A stretch of DNA of 64,000 nucleotides from Pseudomonas sp. GM74 (GTDB lineage: Bacteria; Pseudomonadota; Gammaproteobacteria; Pseudomonadales; Pseudomonadaceae): assembly GCF_000282455.1 (NCBI RefSeq), contig NZ_AKJG01000064.1, positions 1 to 64,000 on the forward strand, in the 5' to 3' direction. The translations under genes and the position numbers were made by a program. Shown in pieces: positions 10,669-18,851 of this stretch (its first letter is position 1; each line of letters begins with the position of its first letter). The notes beneath the pieces are model-generated. The model saw only the letters and a list, made by a program, of their open reading frames with translations, made no database searches and was not told the origin of the DNA.

Positions 10669-10696
10669 AAGATCGCAGCCTGCGGCAGCGCCTACA
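10669..10696. repeat. Half copy of the AGATCGCAGCCTGCGGCAGC repeat
   Basis: A single arm of the palindromic family seen complete at 34833-34908. It overlaps the last codons and stop of the YgjP-like gene (stop at 10692-10694) and reaches close to the winged-helix gene's ribosome-binding site. Confidence 0.75.
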
Positions 10697-11180
10697 GATC
10701 CCGCCACGTCAGGTACACCCGCACATCAAATTCCACCTGGTGATAACCCGGCAGCATGTGCTCGCACAGTTTGTAGAATGCCTTGTTGTGGTCCGATTCC
10801 TTGAAGTGCGCCAGCTCATGCACCACGATCATTTTCAGGAACTCGCAAGGCGCTTCCTTGAACAGCGAAGCGATGCGGATTTCTTTCTTGGACTTGAGCT
10901 TGCCACCCTGCACCCGGGAGATCGTGGTGTGCAGGCCAAGGGCACGGTGGGTCAGGTCCAGACGGTTGTCGAACAGCACCTTGTCGATGGCCGGGGCATT
11001 ACGCAGGTATTCCTGCTTGAGGTCCAGGGCATAGGTGTACAGCGCCTTGTCGCTCTGCACACCGTGCTTTTGCGGATAACGCTGGCTCAGGTAATCGCCC
11101 AGCCGACCGTCGGCGATCAGCTGGCGCACCTGATCCTGCAGGGTAGCGGGATAAGCCTGGAGATATTTCAACGCGGTCAT
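10692..11180 (-). CDS. YgjP-like zinc metalloprotein (M48/DUF45 type)
   Basis: A 162-residue protein with the zinc-peptidase motif VVHELAHFKESDH near residue 125 (HELAH plus a downstream HNKAFY), typical of the YgjP/DUF45 'M48-like' family. Members are presumed soluble metalloproteases, with no well-defined substrate. The frame is open to a GTG at 11201, but I prefer the ATG at 11180 (MTALKYLQAY), because the extra seven residues look unconserved and neither start has a strong ribosome-binding site. It is probably the first gene of a two-gene unit with the winged-helix protein. Its 3' end includes a half repeat. Confidence 0.82.
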   Translation of the reverse strand: MTALKYLQAYPATLQDQVRQLIADGRLGDYLSQRYPQKHGVQSDKALYTYALDLKQEYLRNAPAIDKVLFDNRLDLTHRALGLHTTISRVQGGKLKSKKEIRIASLFKEAPCEFLKMIVVHELAHFKESDHNKAFYKLCEHMLPGYHQVEFDVRVYLTWRDL

Positions 11181-11225
11181 CGGGGCGGCATTACAGGTCA
11201 CTAAAAGGTCGCCAGTGTAGCGAAT

Positions 11226-13349
11226 TCAGCGAGCCAGCGCGCTCCAGTCAAACGGCTGGACAAAGGCCCCTGTGTCTTCGGCCATCATCGGCCGGGCTAC
11301 CAGAAAACCTTGCACATACTCACAGCCATTGGCTTGCAGCCATTCATACTGCGCGACGGTCTCCACCCCTTCGGCAATCACCAGCATCCCGAACTGCTTG
11401 CACAGGTCAATCACACTGCGCACCAGCGCCGCATCCTTTGCCGACTCCGGGAGCCGGGCGATCAAATGACGGTCGATCTTGAGGGTATCCAGCGCCAGGT
11501 CGCGCAAGTGGCTCAGGGAACAAGGGCCGGCCCCGAAGTCATCCAATGCCACTCGTACGCCCAGACTGTGCAGCAGGCGCAATTGCTTGCGGGCTTCTTC
11601 GGGGTTTTGCGTCAAGGCCTCTTCCGTGACCTCGACTTCCAGATGATGCGGTTGCAGGCCATGGCGCTCCAGCACCTGGCGCAACTCGGTGACCAGATTG
11701 GGCAAGCCGAACTGCGTACTGCTCAAGCTGACGCCGAGTACCAGGTCCTCGGCAAACAGGGATTCCCAGGCTTTGCGTTGCCCGGCGCCGCGATGGTAGA
11801 TCCAGCTGCCCAGGCGACTGATCAGCCGCGCTTCCTCCAGCAATGGCAAAAACAGCCCCGGAGGGACATCGCCAACGCTCGGATGCTGCCAGCGCAGCAA
11901 GGCCTCGAAGCCACGAATCCGCCCGTCGGCAATCGCAACCTGAGGCTGATACACCAGATTGAAATCGCGGTTCTCGATGGCCGTGCGCACACTTTCTTCC
12001 AGCATCAGCCGCGTGCGCGCCCGGCCGTTCATTTCGTGATCGTAGAAGCGATACTGCTGGCGGCCGGCACGCTTGGCTTCATACATGGCGATATCGGCCG
12101 CCCGAAGCATCCCGTCGAGATTGGCCCCACAATCCGGGAACGTGGCAATGCCGATGCTGGCACCCAGGGCGATATCGAGGCCGTCGATCTGCTGACAGAT
12201 CGACACTCGCTCAATGAGCTTCTCGGCAATCTTCGCCGCCTGCTCGGGGAACTCCAGATCCAGCAGCGCGGTGAATTCGTCGCCGCCCATCCGCGCCAGG
12301 ATGTCGAAGGGCCGCAGACAAGCCTTCAACTGTTCGGAAACCCAGCGCAGCACCCGATCGCCAGCATCGTGCCCGAGGGAATCATTGACTCGCTTGAAGC
12401 CGTCGAGATCCAGGTACATCAAGACCCAGGAACTGTCGGATCGCTCACCGCGCAGCAGCAGGTTCTCTACGGTCTGGTAGAAACCCCGGCGGTTGAGCAA
12501 TCCGCTCAGCGGATCGGTGACCGCCTGAAATTCCAGTTGCTGATGCAGATGGCGCACCACCGACATGTCCAGCACGGTCACGACCATCGCGTGTTGCTCG
12601 GCGGGCAATGGCGCGCAGGACAAGGCCACCGGCACTTGCTGGCCGGGCGCGGTTCGCAGCTGGGCATCGTGCAGGCGCAGGGTTTCGCCGCGTTTGTATC
12701 CGGCAAGCAACTCGGAATCGGCCCAGATCGGGATATGCGGTTTTTGCAGGTAGTCCAGAAACTCCTTGCCTTGCAGTTCCTGCACAGGGGCATTGAGCAA
12801 CCGTGAGATCGCCGGATTGGCAAATCGAATCAGACCGTCCTCCCCCAATACCAGAATGCCTTCGGCCGCGTTATCCAGCACCGACGCATTAAAGGCACGG
12901 GCGGCTTCCAGATCATGACTCAGGCGCTGCAGGGCCCGGCGGTTACGCTGGTGTTCAAGCAACGCCTGGACCTTGGGCGTAAAGACCTGTGGGTCGAACG
13001 GTTTGAACAGGTAATCCACCGCACCACTGGCATAGCCCTTGATCACGGCGTCCTGGGACTGTTCGTTGGCGGTCAGGAAAATGATCGGCGTCAGACGGGT
13101 CCGCTGGCTACCGCGCATCAGGCGCGCCACTTCATAACCGTCCATGCCCGGCATCTGCACGTCCAGCAGCACCAGGTCTATATCGTGTTCAAGCAATAAG
13201 CCGAGGGCCTCGAAGCCCGAGGTGGCAGTAATGACCCGCCAGCCCTGGCGCTGCAACAACGCGCGCATGCTGATCAGGTTTTCAGGGTAATCGTCGACGA
13301 CTAAAAGGGTTGAGCCGCCTTCTACTGGCGTGGGTTGCGCGCATTCCAT
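11226..13349 (-). CDS. Response regulator with PAS, GGDEF and EAL domains (c-di-GMP turnover)
   Basis: A 707-residue soluble protein. Domains in order: receiver (about 14-130; VVDD, phospho-acceptor Asp in LLDVQMPGMDG, Thr in FLTAN, Lys in FKPF), PAS (about 150-270), GGDEF (about 280-440) and EAL (about 455-700). The diguanylate cyclase site MGGDEF at 355-359 is intact, and an inhibitory RxxD site (RPFD) lies five residues before it. In the EAL half, EALLRW, VTEE, DDFG, LKIDR, EGVE and VQGF are present, but the metal-ligand Asn of the usual VNLSxxQ motif is Ser (VSLSSTQF, residue 541) and the DFGTGYSSL loop reads DFGAGPCSL. It may therefore act mainly as a cyclase. The ATG has AGAGAAG upstream. 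No histidine kinase is adjacent. Confidence 0.92.
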   Translation of the reverse strand: MECAQPTPVEGGSTLLVVDDYPENLISMRALLQRQGWRVITATSGFEALGLLLEHDIDLVLLDVQMPGMDGYEVARLMRGSQRTRLTPIIFLTANEQSQDAVIKGYASGAVDYLFKPFDPQVFTPKVQALLEHQRNRRALQRLSHDLEAARAFNASVLDNAAEGILVLGEDGLIRFANPAISRLLNAPVQELQGKEFLDYLQKPHIPIWADSELLAGYKRGETLRLHDAQLRTAPGQQVPVALSCAPLPAEQHAMVVTVLDMSVVRHLHQQLEFQAVTDPLSGLLNRRGFYQTVENLLLRGERSDSSWVLMYLDLDGFKRVNDSLGHDAGDRVLRWVSEQLKACLRPFDILARMGGDEFTALLDLEFPEQAAKIAEKLIERVSICQQIDGLDIALGASIGIATFPDCGANLDGMLRAADIAMYEAKRAGRQQYRFYDHEMNGRARTRLMLEESVRTAIENRDFNLVYQPQVAIADGRIRGFEALLRWQHPSVGDVPPGLFLPLLEEARLISRLGSWIYHRGAGQRKAWESLFAEDLVLGVSLSSTQFGLPNLVTELRQVLERHGLQPHHLEVEVTEEALTQNPEEARKQLRLLHSLGVRVALDDFGAGPCSLSHLRDLALDTLKIDRHLIARLPESAKDAALVRSVIDLCKQFGMLVIAEGVETVAQYEWLQANGCEYVQGFLVARPMMAEDTGAFVQPFDWSALAR

Positions 13350-13543
13350 GCTGCTTCTCTAATTGCGGGGTGTCAGGCCGGTTTCTCGTGAAAACCGGAC
13401 AAATACTGTGCCTTCACTCTAGACCCCGTTCTGCGAAAGCAGAAGGTGTCAGTGAGCCATCATTTAATCATTGTGTCTTTTTACCGACTAACGGTCGAAT
13501 GCTCAGTCCGATGAAAACCGAAAAGATGGCATTTCGACAGGAT

Positions 13544-13555
13544 GTTGACGTCAAC
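13544..13555. promoter_or_regulatory. Perfect palindrome upstream of the PL7 promoter (candidate operator)
   Basis: GTTGACGTCAAC is a perfect 12-bp dyad that ends 17 nt before the predicted -35 box of the alginate lyase gene. Its position suits an activator or repressor site. The binding protein is not known and no regulator gene is adjacent. Confidence 0.5.
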
Positions 13556-13572
13556 CACCCGTCAGACGGGCA

Positions 13573-13601
13573 TTAACAAAATCCCCCGCTACGCTTATAA
13601 A
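13573..13601 (+). promoter_or_regulatory. Predicted sigma-70 promoter of the alginate lyase gene
   Basis: -35 TTAACA (13573-13578) and -10 TATAAA (13596-13601) with an ideal 17-nt spacer, about 70 bp upstream of the chosen ATG at 13672. Confidence 0.65.
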
Positions 13602-13671
13602 GGCCGCCCCAAAGGCGCGGTCTAGAGCTTCTGGCACGCCCGTGCAGCATGAACCCAGTGGAAGAACCGAC

Positions 13672-14340
13672 ATGATCGATCTCGCAACCTGGAACCTCAG
13701 CGTTCCCGTTGGCAGCCCGCCGTACACCGTCGAAACCGCCAAACTGGTGGATGGCTTCAAGGATCAATACTTCCATTCCGACACCGGCACATTGTTTTTC
13801 TGGACACCCGTGACCGGCTCCCGTACCGAAAACGCGATTTATCCGCGCACCGAATTGCGTGAAACCTACAGCAACGGCACGTTGAAAAACTGGTATTACC
13901 CGGAGGCCGACAATTTGTTGTATGCCACTCTGGCAGTAAATCAGGTGCCGAGTTCCGGGAAGATCGTCATCGGCCAGATCCATGCCTATCAAAGCCAGAA
14001 ACCTCTGGTGAAGGTCGAATACCAATACAAAACCAGTACAGGCACCGGCAATATCGTCGCCAAGGTCCGTATGCATCCCTATGACGATACAGGCCGGGTG
14101 ATCATCGTTGCGACAGGGGTGAAACTCGACCAGGAGTTCAACTACCTCATTCACCTCAGCCCCGGTGGCGCCTTGGGCATCAGCGCGGCAGGTTATCAAT
14201 GGGATACGCAAATCAGCGAAACCTGGCGTGACAAACCGCTGTACTTCAAGGCCGGGGTCTATGTACAGGACAACACCGGGTACACCACTGAAGGCGGCAA
14301 AGTGACCTTCAGCAAGCTGGATATCGATCACAATCAATGA
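13672..14340 (+). CDS. Polysaccharide lyase family 7 (alginate lyase)
   Basis: A 222-residue single-domain PL7 protein. It has the three family signatures: RTELRE (near residue 60, substrate-binding Arg), QIH (near residue 104, catalytic Gln and His) and YFKAGVY (near residue 193, catalytic Tyr). PL7 enzymes cleave alginate by beta-elimination. The ATG at 13672 has GGAAG seven bases upstream; the frame is open 10 codons further to a GTG at 13642, without a better site. No signal peptide is visible from either start, so the enzyme may be cytoplasmic or leave the cell by another route. It resembles the PA1167 type. It has its own promoter and shares a bidirectional terminator with fba. Confidence 0.9.
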   Translation: MIDLATWNLSVPVGSPPYTVETAKLVDGFKDQYFHSDTGTLFFWTPVTGSRTENAIYPRTELRETYSNGTLKNWYYPEADNLLYATLAVNQVPSSGKIVIGQIHAYQSQKPLVKVEYQYKTSTGTGNIVAKVRMHPYDDTGRVIIVATGVKLDQEFNYLIHLSPGGALGISAAGYQWDTQISETWRDKPLYFKAGVYVQDNTGYTTEGGKVTFSKLDIDHNQ

Positions 14341-14360
14341 TGTCGAGGCACCGTTGACCC

Positions 14361-14450
14361 TGTGGGAGCGGGCTTGCTCGCGAAGGCGTAATGTCAGGCG
14401 ACATTGACGTTGAATGACACACCGCTTTCGCGAGCAAGCCCGCTCCCACA
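14361..14450. repeat. REP doublet, class A (90 bp)
   Basis: TGTGGGAGCGGGCTTGCTCG arm and its complement, exactly 90 bp, between the lyase stop and the shared terminator. Confidence 0.9.
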
Positions 14451-14482
14451 CTGACCGCGTCGACGATGGATCATCGCCCACA

Positions 14483-14510
14483 AAAAAACCCGCCTTTCGG
14501 CGGGTTTTTT
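14483..14510. terminator. Bidirectional rho-independent terminator
   Basis: AAAAAACCCGCC, a TTTC loop, then GGCGGGTTTTTT. The symmetric A and T tails let it stop transcription from both the lyase gene (+) and the fba gene (-). Confidence 0.92.
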
Positions 14511-14534
14511 ATTGATGAAGCTTAACGCCCGGTC

Positions 14535-15599
14535 TTAGTTGACCTTGGCGTTCAACTCACCTTTCAGGTAACGCTGATACATGCCTTCCAGCGAGATCGC
14601 CTTGATCTTCGAAGCGTTGCCGGCAGTGCCGAAGGCTTCGTAGCGAGCGATACACACGTCGCGCATGGCGGTGACAGTGGCGCCGAAGAACTTGCGCGGG
14701 TCGAACTCGCTCGGGTTGGTGGCCATCAGGCGACGCATTGCGCCAGTGGATGCCAGACGCAGGTCGGTGTCGATGTTGACCTTGCGCACGCCGTGCTTGA
14801 TGCCTTCGACGATTTCTTCAACCGGTACGCCGTAGGTTTCCTTGATGTCGCCGCCGTACTGGTTGATGATCGCCAGCCACTCTTGCGGAACCGAAGACGA
14901 ACCGTGCATCACCAGGTGAGTGTTCGGAATGCGCTTGTGGATCTCTTTGATACGGTCGATCGCCAACACGTCGCCGGTAGGCGGCTTGGTGAACTTGTAG
15001 GCGCCGTGGCTAGTGCCGATGGCGATGGCCAGGGCATCGACCTGAGTGCGTTTTACGAAGTCAGCGGCTTCTTCCGGGTCGGTCAGCATCTGGCTGTGAT
15101 CCAGAACGCCTTCGGCGCCGATGCCGTCTTCTTCACCGGCCATGCCGGTTTCCAGCGAACCCAGGCAGCCCAACTCGCCTTCTACCGAAACGCCGCAGGC
15201 GTGAGCCATGGCCACGGTCTGCTGGGTCACGCGCACGTTGTAGTCGTAGTCGGTCGGGGTCTTGCCGTCTTCGCCCAGAGAACCGTCCATCATCACCGAG
15301 CTGAAGCCCAGTTGAATGGAGCGCTGGCAGACGTCAGGGCTGGTGCCGTGGTCCTGGTGCATGCACACCGGGATGTGGGGGAACTCTTCGATGGCTGCCA
15401 GGATCAGGTGACGCAGGAACGGTGCGCCGGCGTATTTGCGAGCACCGGCCGAAGCCTGGACGATCACCGGGGAGTCAGTCTTGTCAGCGGCTTCCATGAT
15501 GGCGCGCATCTGCTCAAGGTTGTTGACGTTGAAGGCTGGAACGCCGTAGCCGAACTCGGCTGCGTGGTCCAGCATCTGGCGCATGCTGATAAGTGCCAT
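14535..15599 (-). CDS. fba: Class II fructose-bisphosphate aldolase
   Basis: A 354-residue zinc aldolase of the Calvin-type class II subgroup, which interconverts fructose 1,6-bisphosphate with glyceraldehyde 3-phosphate and DHAP. Visible are the zinc/active-site segment [11 protein letters not shown], the phosphate-binding GTSHGAYK and the motif VMHGSSSVP. The length is normal for the subgroup. The ATG at 15599 has GGGAGAG upstream. It is the last gene of the tkt-epd-pgk-fba carbon cluster, separated from pgk by two small lipoprotein genes. Because Pseudomonas lacks phosphofructokinase, this enzyme works mainly in gluconeogenesis and hexose-phosphate cycling. Confidence 0.97.
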   Translation of the reverse strand: MALISMRQMLDHAAEFGYGVPAFNVNNLEQMRAIMEAADKTDSPVIVQASAGARKYAGAPFLRHLILAAIEEFPHIPVCMHQDHGTSPDVCQRSIQLGFSSVMMDGSLGEDGKTPTDYDYNVRVTQQTVAMAHACGVSVEGELGCLGSLETGMAGEEDGIGAEGVLDHSQMLTDPEEAADFVKRTQVDALAIAIGTSHGAYKFTKPPTGDVLAIDRIKEIHKRIPNTHLVMHGSSSVPQEWLAIINQYGGDIKETYGVPVEEIVEGIKHGVRKVNIDTDLRLASTGAMRRLMATNPSEFDPRKFFGATVTAMRDVCIARYEAFGTAGNASKIKAISLEGMYQRYLKGELNAKVN

Positions 15600-15743
15600 T
15601 GTGTGTGTCTCTCCCGGTTGAGGGTCGTTAATCGTGCCAGCCTGCCGGAGCGGCGGCGGCTATTCAAGTTTTTGCAGATCGGGGGTTAGGCCCGGACTGC
15701 GAATTTGGGTGTCGCCTAAATCTCAACAACTGCACAGAACCCT

Positions 15744-15767
15744 TGTGGGAGCGGGCTTGCTCCCACA
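15744..15767. repeat. Truncated REP
   Basis: TGTGGGAGCGGGCTTGCTCC immediately followed by CACA: two REP tips joined without the GCGAA part, so the element is a short perfect hairpin rather than a full doublet. Confidence 0.75.
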
Positions 15768-15797
15768 TTTGGATCTCTGTACGTCAAATCAATCGTG

Positions 15798-16130
15798 TTA
15801 CCCAGCCTTACAGCCACGGCCGATCAAATCATTGGTGGCGACCCAGTAAACCAGGCCTTCCTCACCTTTTATGTGAAACGCCAGCATGTCATTGCTGTAC
15901 AGCGAACCCGATGCACCCGGCTCCTGCTTCAGGCGGTAGACCTGATCGGCACCGCCCAGGCGCACGTCGACTTCCCTGCGGCTGTCGTCGGTGTAGCGCC
16001 ACAGCACTTTGGCCTGGCTGTCGCAGGTCCAGGTGGTCCAGCTATCCACAGGCACGGACGACTGGAACAGGTTCAACTGAGCACAACCGGCCAACAGCGC
16101 CAGCGCCGTAACGGCGATAAAACCTTTCAT
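15798..16130 (-). CDS. MliC-family lipoprotein (c-type lysozyme inhibitor)
   Basis: A 110-residue lipoprotein with a lipobox ALALLAGC and a small beta-rich domain containing WTCDSQAKVLWRY and a pair of cysteines (CDS near residue 36, RGCKAG at the end), as in the membrane-bound lysozyme inhibitor MliC family. These sit in the outer membrane facing the periplasm and block c-type lysozyme. I start it at the ATG at 16130 (MKGFIAV), which has GGGAC upstream and places the lipobox correctly; the frame is open to 16190. It lies between fba and another small lipoprotein gene on the same strand. Confidence 0.82.
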   Translation of the reverse strand: MKGFIAVTALALLAGCAQLNLFQSSVPVDSWTTWTCDSQAKVLWRYTDDSRREVDVRLGGADQVYRLKQEPGASGSLYSNDMLAFHIKGEEGLVYWVATNDLIGRGCKAG

Positions 16131-16186
16131 CCGTGTCCCTCGACTGGCGGCGCACGCTGCCAGCCCTGAGTAATGAGTCAGACCCA

Positions 16187-16408
16187 TCAAGGGCAGCCAT
16201 GTTCCTTGGCGGGTGCCTGGGTCTCGTATTTGTCCAGGCCCTCGGGCCCGGAGCGCTTGTTGAGCACCGGATTGGTTTCGGCCTGCCAGTCGGCCTGGTA
16301 GCAGCCTTTTTCCGACTCGGACGGCGCCGGTTCCGCAGTGGCCTTCGGGTTACTCCCGCAAGCCGCCAGTGAACCCGCGACGATCAACAGCGCTAACGTC
16401 TTGACCAT
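16187..16408 (-). CDS. Small hypothetical lipoprotein
   Basis: A 73-residue protein beginning MVKTLALLIVAGSLAACGS, with a lipobox LAAC and a short, probably unstructured mature region with two further cysteines (GCYQADW and HGCP at the C-terminus). The start at 16408 is supported by GGGAG upstream, inside the 34-bp gap after pgk. I do not recognise the family. Its place between pgk and fba, beside an MliC-like lipoprotein, suggests read-through expression from the glycolytic operon. Function unknown. Confidence 0.72.
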   Translation of the reverse strand: MVKTLALLIVAGSLAACGSNPKATAEPAPSESEKGCYQADWQAETNPVLNKRSGPEGLDKYETQAPAKEHGCP

Positions 16409-16442
16409 TTCAACACTCCCTGCCTGGTCAAACGGGCGACCC

Positions 16443-17606
16443 TCAGGCCTTGGCCCGGCTTTCCAGGACTTCAACGGCTGGCAGCACCTTGCCTTCGACG
16501 AACTCGAGGAACGCGCCGCCACCGGTAGAAATGTAGGAGATCTGCTCGGCCACGCCATATTTGTCGATGGCAGCCAGGGTGTCGCCACCGCCGGCAATGG
16601 AGAACGCCGCGCTGTCTGCGATGGCCTGGGCCAGCACCTTGGTGCCGTTACCGAACTGGTCGAATTCAAACACACCGACCGGACCATTCCACAGGATGGT
16701 TTTGGACGACTTCAGCAGCTCGGCGAAGTTGGCAGCGGTCTGCGGGCCGATGTCCAGGATCATGTCGTCATCGGCGACGTCAGCGATCAGCTTGACGGTC
16801 GCAGCGGCGGTTTCGGCGAATTCCTTGGCAACCACCACGTCCACTGGCAGCGGCACGCTGACCTTGGCGGCGATGGCGCGAGCAGTGTCCAGCAGGTCCG
16901 GCTCGTACAGGGATTTGCCGACCGGGTGACCGGCAGCGGCCAGGAAGGTGTTGGCAATACCGCCGCCGACGATCAACTGGTCGCAGATCTGGCTCAGGCT
17001 GTTCAGCACGTCGAGTTTGGTCGACACCTTGGAGCCGGCGACGATGGCTGCCATTGGCTGGGCCGGGGCGCCCAGGGCTTTGCCCAGTGCGTCCAGTTCA
17101 GCGGCCAGCAGCGGGCCGGCGGCAGCGACTTTGGCGAACTTGGCCACGCCGTGGGTCGAACCCTCGGCACGGTGAGCGGTGCCGAAGGCGTCCATCACGA
17201 ACACGTCGCACAGGGCGGCGTATTGCCGGGCCAGTTCGTCGGCGTTCTTTTTCTCGCCTTTGTTGAAGCGCACGTTTTCGAACAGCACGATGTCGCCGGC
17301 TTTCACGTCGACGCCGCCCAGGTAGTCAGCCACCAGTGGCACCTCGCGGCCCAAGGCCTTGCTCAGGTAGTCAGCGACTGGCTTGAGGCTGTTCTCGGCC
17401 GAGAACTCGCCTTCGGTCGGACGGCCAAGGTGCGAGCAGACCATCACGGCCGCGCCTTTTTCCAGGGCCAGCTTGATGGTCGGCAGCGAGGCCAGGATAC
17501 GCGCATCGCTGGTGACAACACCGTCCTTGACTGGGACGTTGAGGTCTTCGCGGATCAATACGCGCTTACCTTGCAGATCGAGGTCGGACATCTTCAACAC
17601 GGTCAT
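16443..17606 (-). CDS. pgk: Phosphoglycerate kinase
   Basis: A 387-residue enzyme that interconverts 1,3-bisphosphoglycerate + ADP with 3-phosphoglycerate + ATP. Visible are the N-terminal substrate site REDLNVPV (the usual DxNVP), SHLGRP, and the C-terminal nucleotide loop [11 protein letters not shown]. The ATG at 17606 ([11 protein letters not shown]) has AGGAAG eight bases upstream; a GTG-type extension to 17615 has none. It begins 12 bp after the epd stop, so epd and pgk are certainly one transcript. Confidence 0.97.
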   Translation of the reverse strand: MTVLKMSDLDLQGKRVLIREDLNVPVKDGVVTSDARILASLPTIKLALEKGAAVMVCSHLGRPTEGEFSAENSLKPVADYLSKALGREVPLVADYLGGVDVKAGDIVLFENVRFNKGEKKNADELARQYAALCDVFVMDAFGTAHRAEGSTHGVAKFAKVAAAGPLLAAELDALGKALGAPAQPMAAIVAGSKVSTKLDVLNSLSQICDQLIVGGGIANTFLAAAGHPVGKSLYEPDLLDTARAIAAKVSVPLPVDVVVAKEFAETAAATVKLIADVADDDMILDIGPQTAANFAELLKSSKTILWNGPVGVFEFDQFGNGTKVLAQAIADSAAFSIAGGGDTLAAIDKYGVAEQISYISTGGGAFLEFVEGKVLPAVEVLESRAKA

Positions 17607-17618
17607 GGGTCGCACTTC

Positions 17619-18671
17619 CTACGGTTTTTTTGAAGTTGCTGTTTGCAGATAGTGTTCTGCAACGTCCAGCATTCGGTTGGCAAAACCCCATTCGTTGTCG
17701 AACCAGGCCAGGATGTTCACCAGCCGTGGGCCGGAAACGCGGGTCTGACTGGCATCGACGATCGCCGAATGTGGGTCATGGTTGAAATCACAGCTTGCGT
17801 GGGGTAACTCGGTATAAGCCAGAAGGCCTTTGAGCGGGCCGCTGGTGGCGGCTTCGCGCAGGATCCGGTTGACCTCGGTGGCGTCGGTCGCGGTGGCGGT
17901 CTGCATCGTGATATCGAGGCAGGACACGTTGACCGTCGGCACCCGCACGGCTTTGGCCTGAATTCGTCCGGCAAGTTCCGGCAGCAGGCGTTCGATACCA
18001 CGCGCCAGACCGGTGGACACCGGAATCACCGACTGGAACGCCGAACGGGTACGGCGCAGGTCTTCGTGGTGATAGGCATCGATGACCGGCTGATCGTTCA
18101 TCGCCGAGTGAATGGTGGTGATCGACACGTAATCCAGACCAATGGCCTGGTTCAGCAGGCGCAACAGCGGCACGCCGCAGTTGGTGGTGCAGGACGCGTT
18201 GGACACCAGCAACTCGTCGCCAGTCAGGCAATCCTGGTTCACGCCGTAGACGATGGTCGCGTCGACGTCCGTCTCGCTGGCCATCGGCTGGGAAAACAGC
18301 ACACGCGGGGCGCCGGCGTCGAGGAAACGCTGGCCGTCTTCGCGAGTGTGATAAGCGCCGGAGCACTCCAGCACCAGATCGACGCCCAGGGACGCCCAAT
18401 CGATGCCTTCGGGGGTGGCACTGCGCAGGACCTTCACGCAGTCGCCATTGATATGCAGACAATCGCCATCGACTTTCACCTCACCGGGAAAACGCCCGTG
18501 GGTGGAGTCGAAACGTGTCAGGTATTCGATGCTGGCCATGTCCGCCAGATCGTTGATCGCGACAATCTCGAACCCGGCCTTTTCGCCTCGCTCGAACAAC
18601 GCACGCAAGACGCAACGACCAATCCGGCCGTAGCCGTTGAGTGCAACTTTGTAAGGACGCGGTTGAGGCAT
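17619..18671 (-). CDS. epd: D-erythrose-4-phosphate dehydrogenase
   Basis: A 350-residue GAPDH-family protein with the NAD-binding NGYGRIGR at the N-terminus, the catalytic SNASCTTNC (nucleophile Cys near residue 159) and the C-terminal WFDNEWGFANRMLD. Position between tkt and pgk identifies it as Epd, which oxidises erythrose 4-phosphate to 4-phosphoerythronate for pyridoxal phosphate synthesis; a GAPDH role cannot be excluded from sequence. The ATG at 18671 has a GAGAA site upstream. It is followed 12 bp later by pgk and preceded by a REP doublet after tkt. Confidence 0.92.
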   Translation of the reverse strand: MPQPRPYKVALNGYGRIGRCVLRALFERGEKAGFEIVAINDLADMASIEYLTRFDSTHGRFPGEVKVDGDCLHINGDCVKVLRSATPEGIDWASLGVDLVLECSGAYHTREDGQRFLDAGAPRVLFSQPMASETDVDATIVYGVNQDCLTGDELLVSNASCTTNCGVPLLRLLNQAIGLDYVSITTIHSAMNDQPVIDAYHHEDLRRTRSAFQSVIPVSTGLARGIERLLPELAGRIQAKAVRVPTVNVSCLDITMQTATATDATEVNRILREAATSGPLKGLLAYTELPHASCDFNHDPHSAIVDASQTRVSGPRLVNILAWFDNEWGFANRMLDVAEHYLQTATSKKP

Positions 18672-18727
18672 GGGGTTCTCGATTACCGTGGTGAATCCGT
18701 TAGTGCGATGGCGTCCGGGCTATCGCT

Positions 18728-18821
18728 TTCGCGAGCAAGCCCGCTCCCACATTGGGTCAGAGTTGTGAACACTGTCTGTGTCACACAACAAATCCCCTGT
18801 GGGAGCGGGCTTGCTCGCGAA
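18728..18821. repeat. REP doublet, class B (94 bp)
   Basis: TTCGCGAGCAAGCCCGCTCC arm (18728-18751) and its complement (18798-18821), TTCGCG ends outermost, between tkt and epd. Confidence 0.9.
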
Positions 18822-18851
18822 GACGTCAGTCCAGACGACATCTTTTCTGGA

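Larger units (their letters stand above)
13350..13671. other. Divergent intergenic region, 322 bp
   Basis: No gene is supported here. It separates the divergent GGDEF/EAL and alginate lyase genes. It holds a short hairpin CCGGTTT-N7-AAACCGG (13378-13398) in the leader of the GGDEF/EAL gene, a perfect 12-bp palindrome GTTGACGTCAAC (13544-13555), and a sigma-70-like promoter reading toward the lyase gene. Confidence 0.8.

Noticed and set aside
11310..12806. A 498-codon plus-strand frame inside the GGDEF/EAL gene
   Set aside because: The opposite strand encodes a complete multidomain protein with intact motifs.
17619..18671. Glycolytic GAPDH
   Set aside because: Position between tkt and pgk matches epd, although the fold alone does not separate the two.
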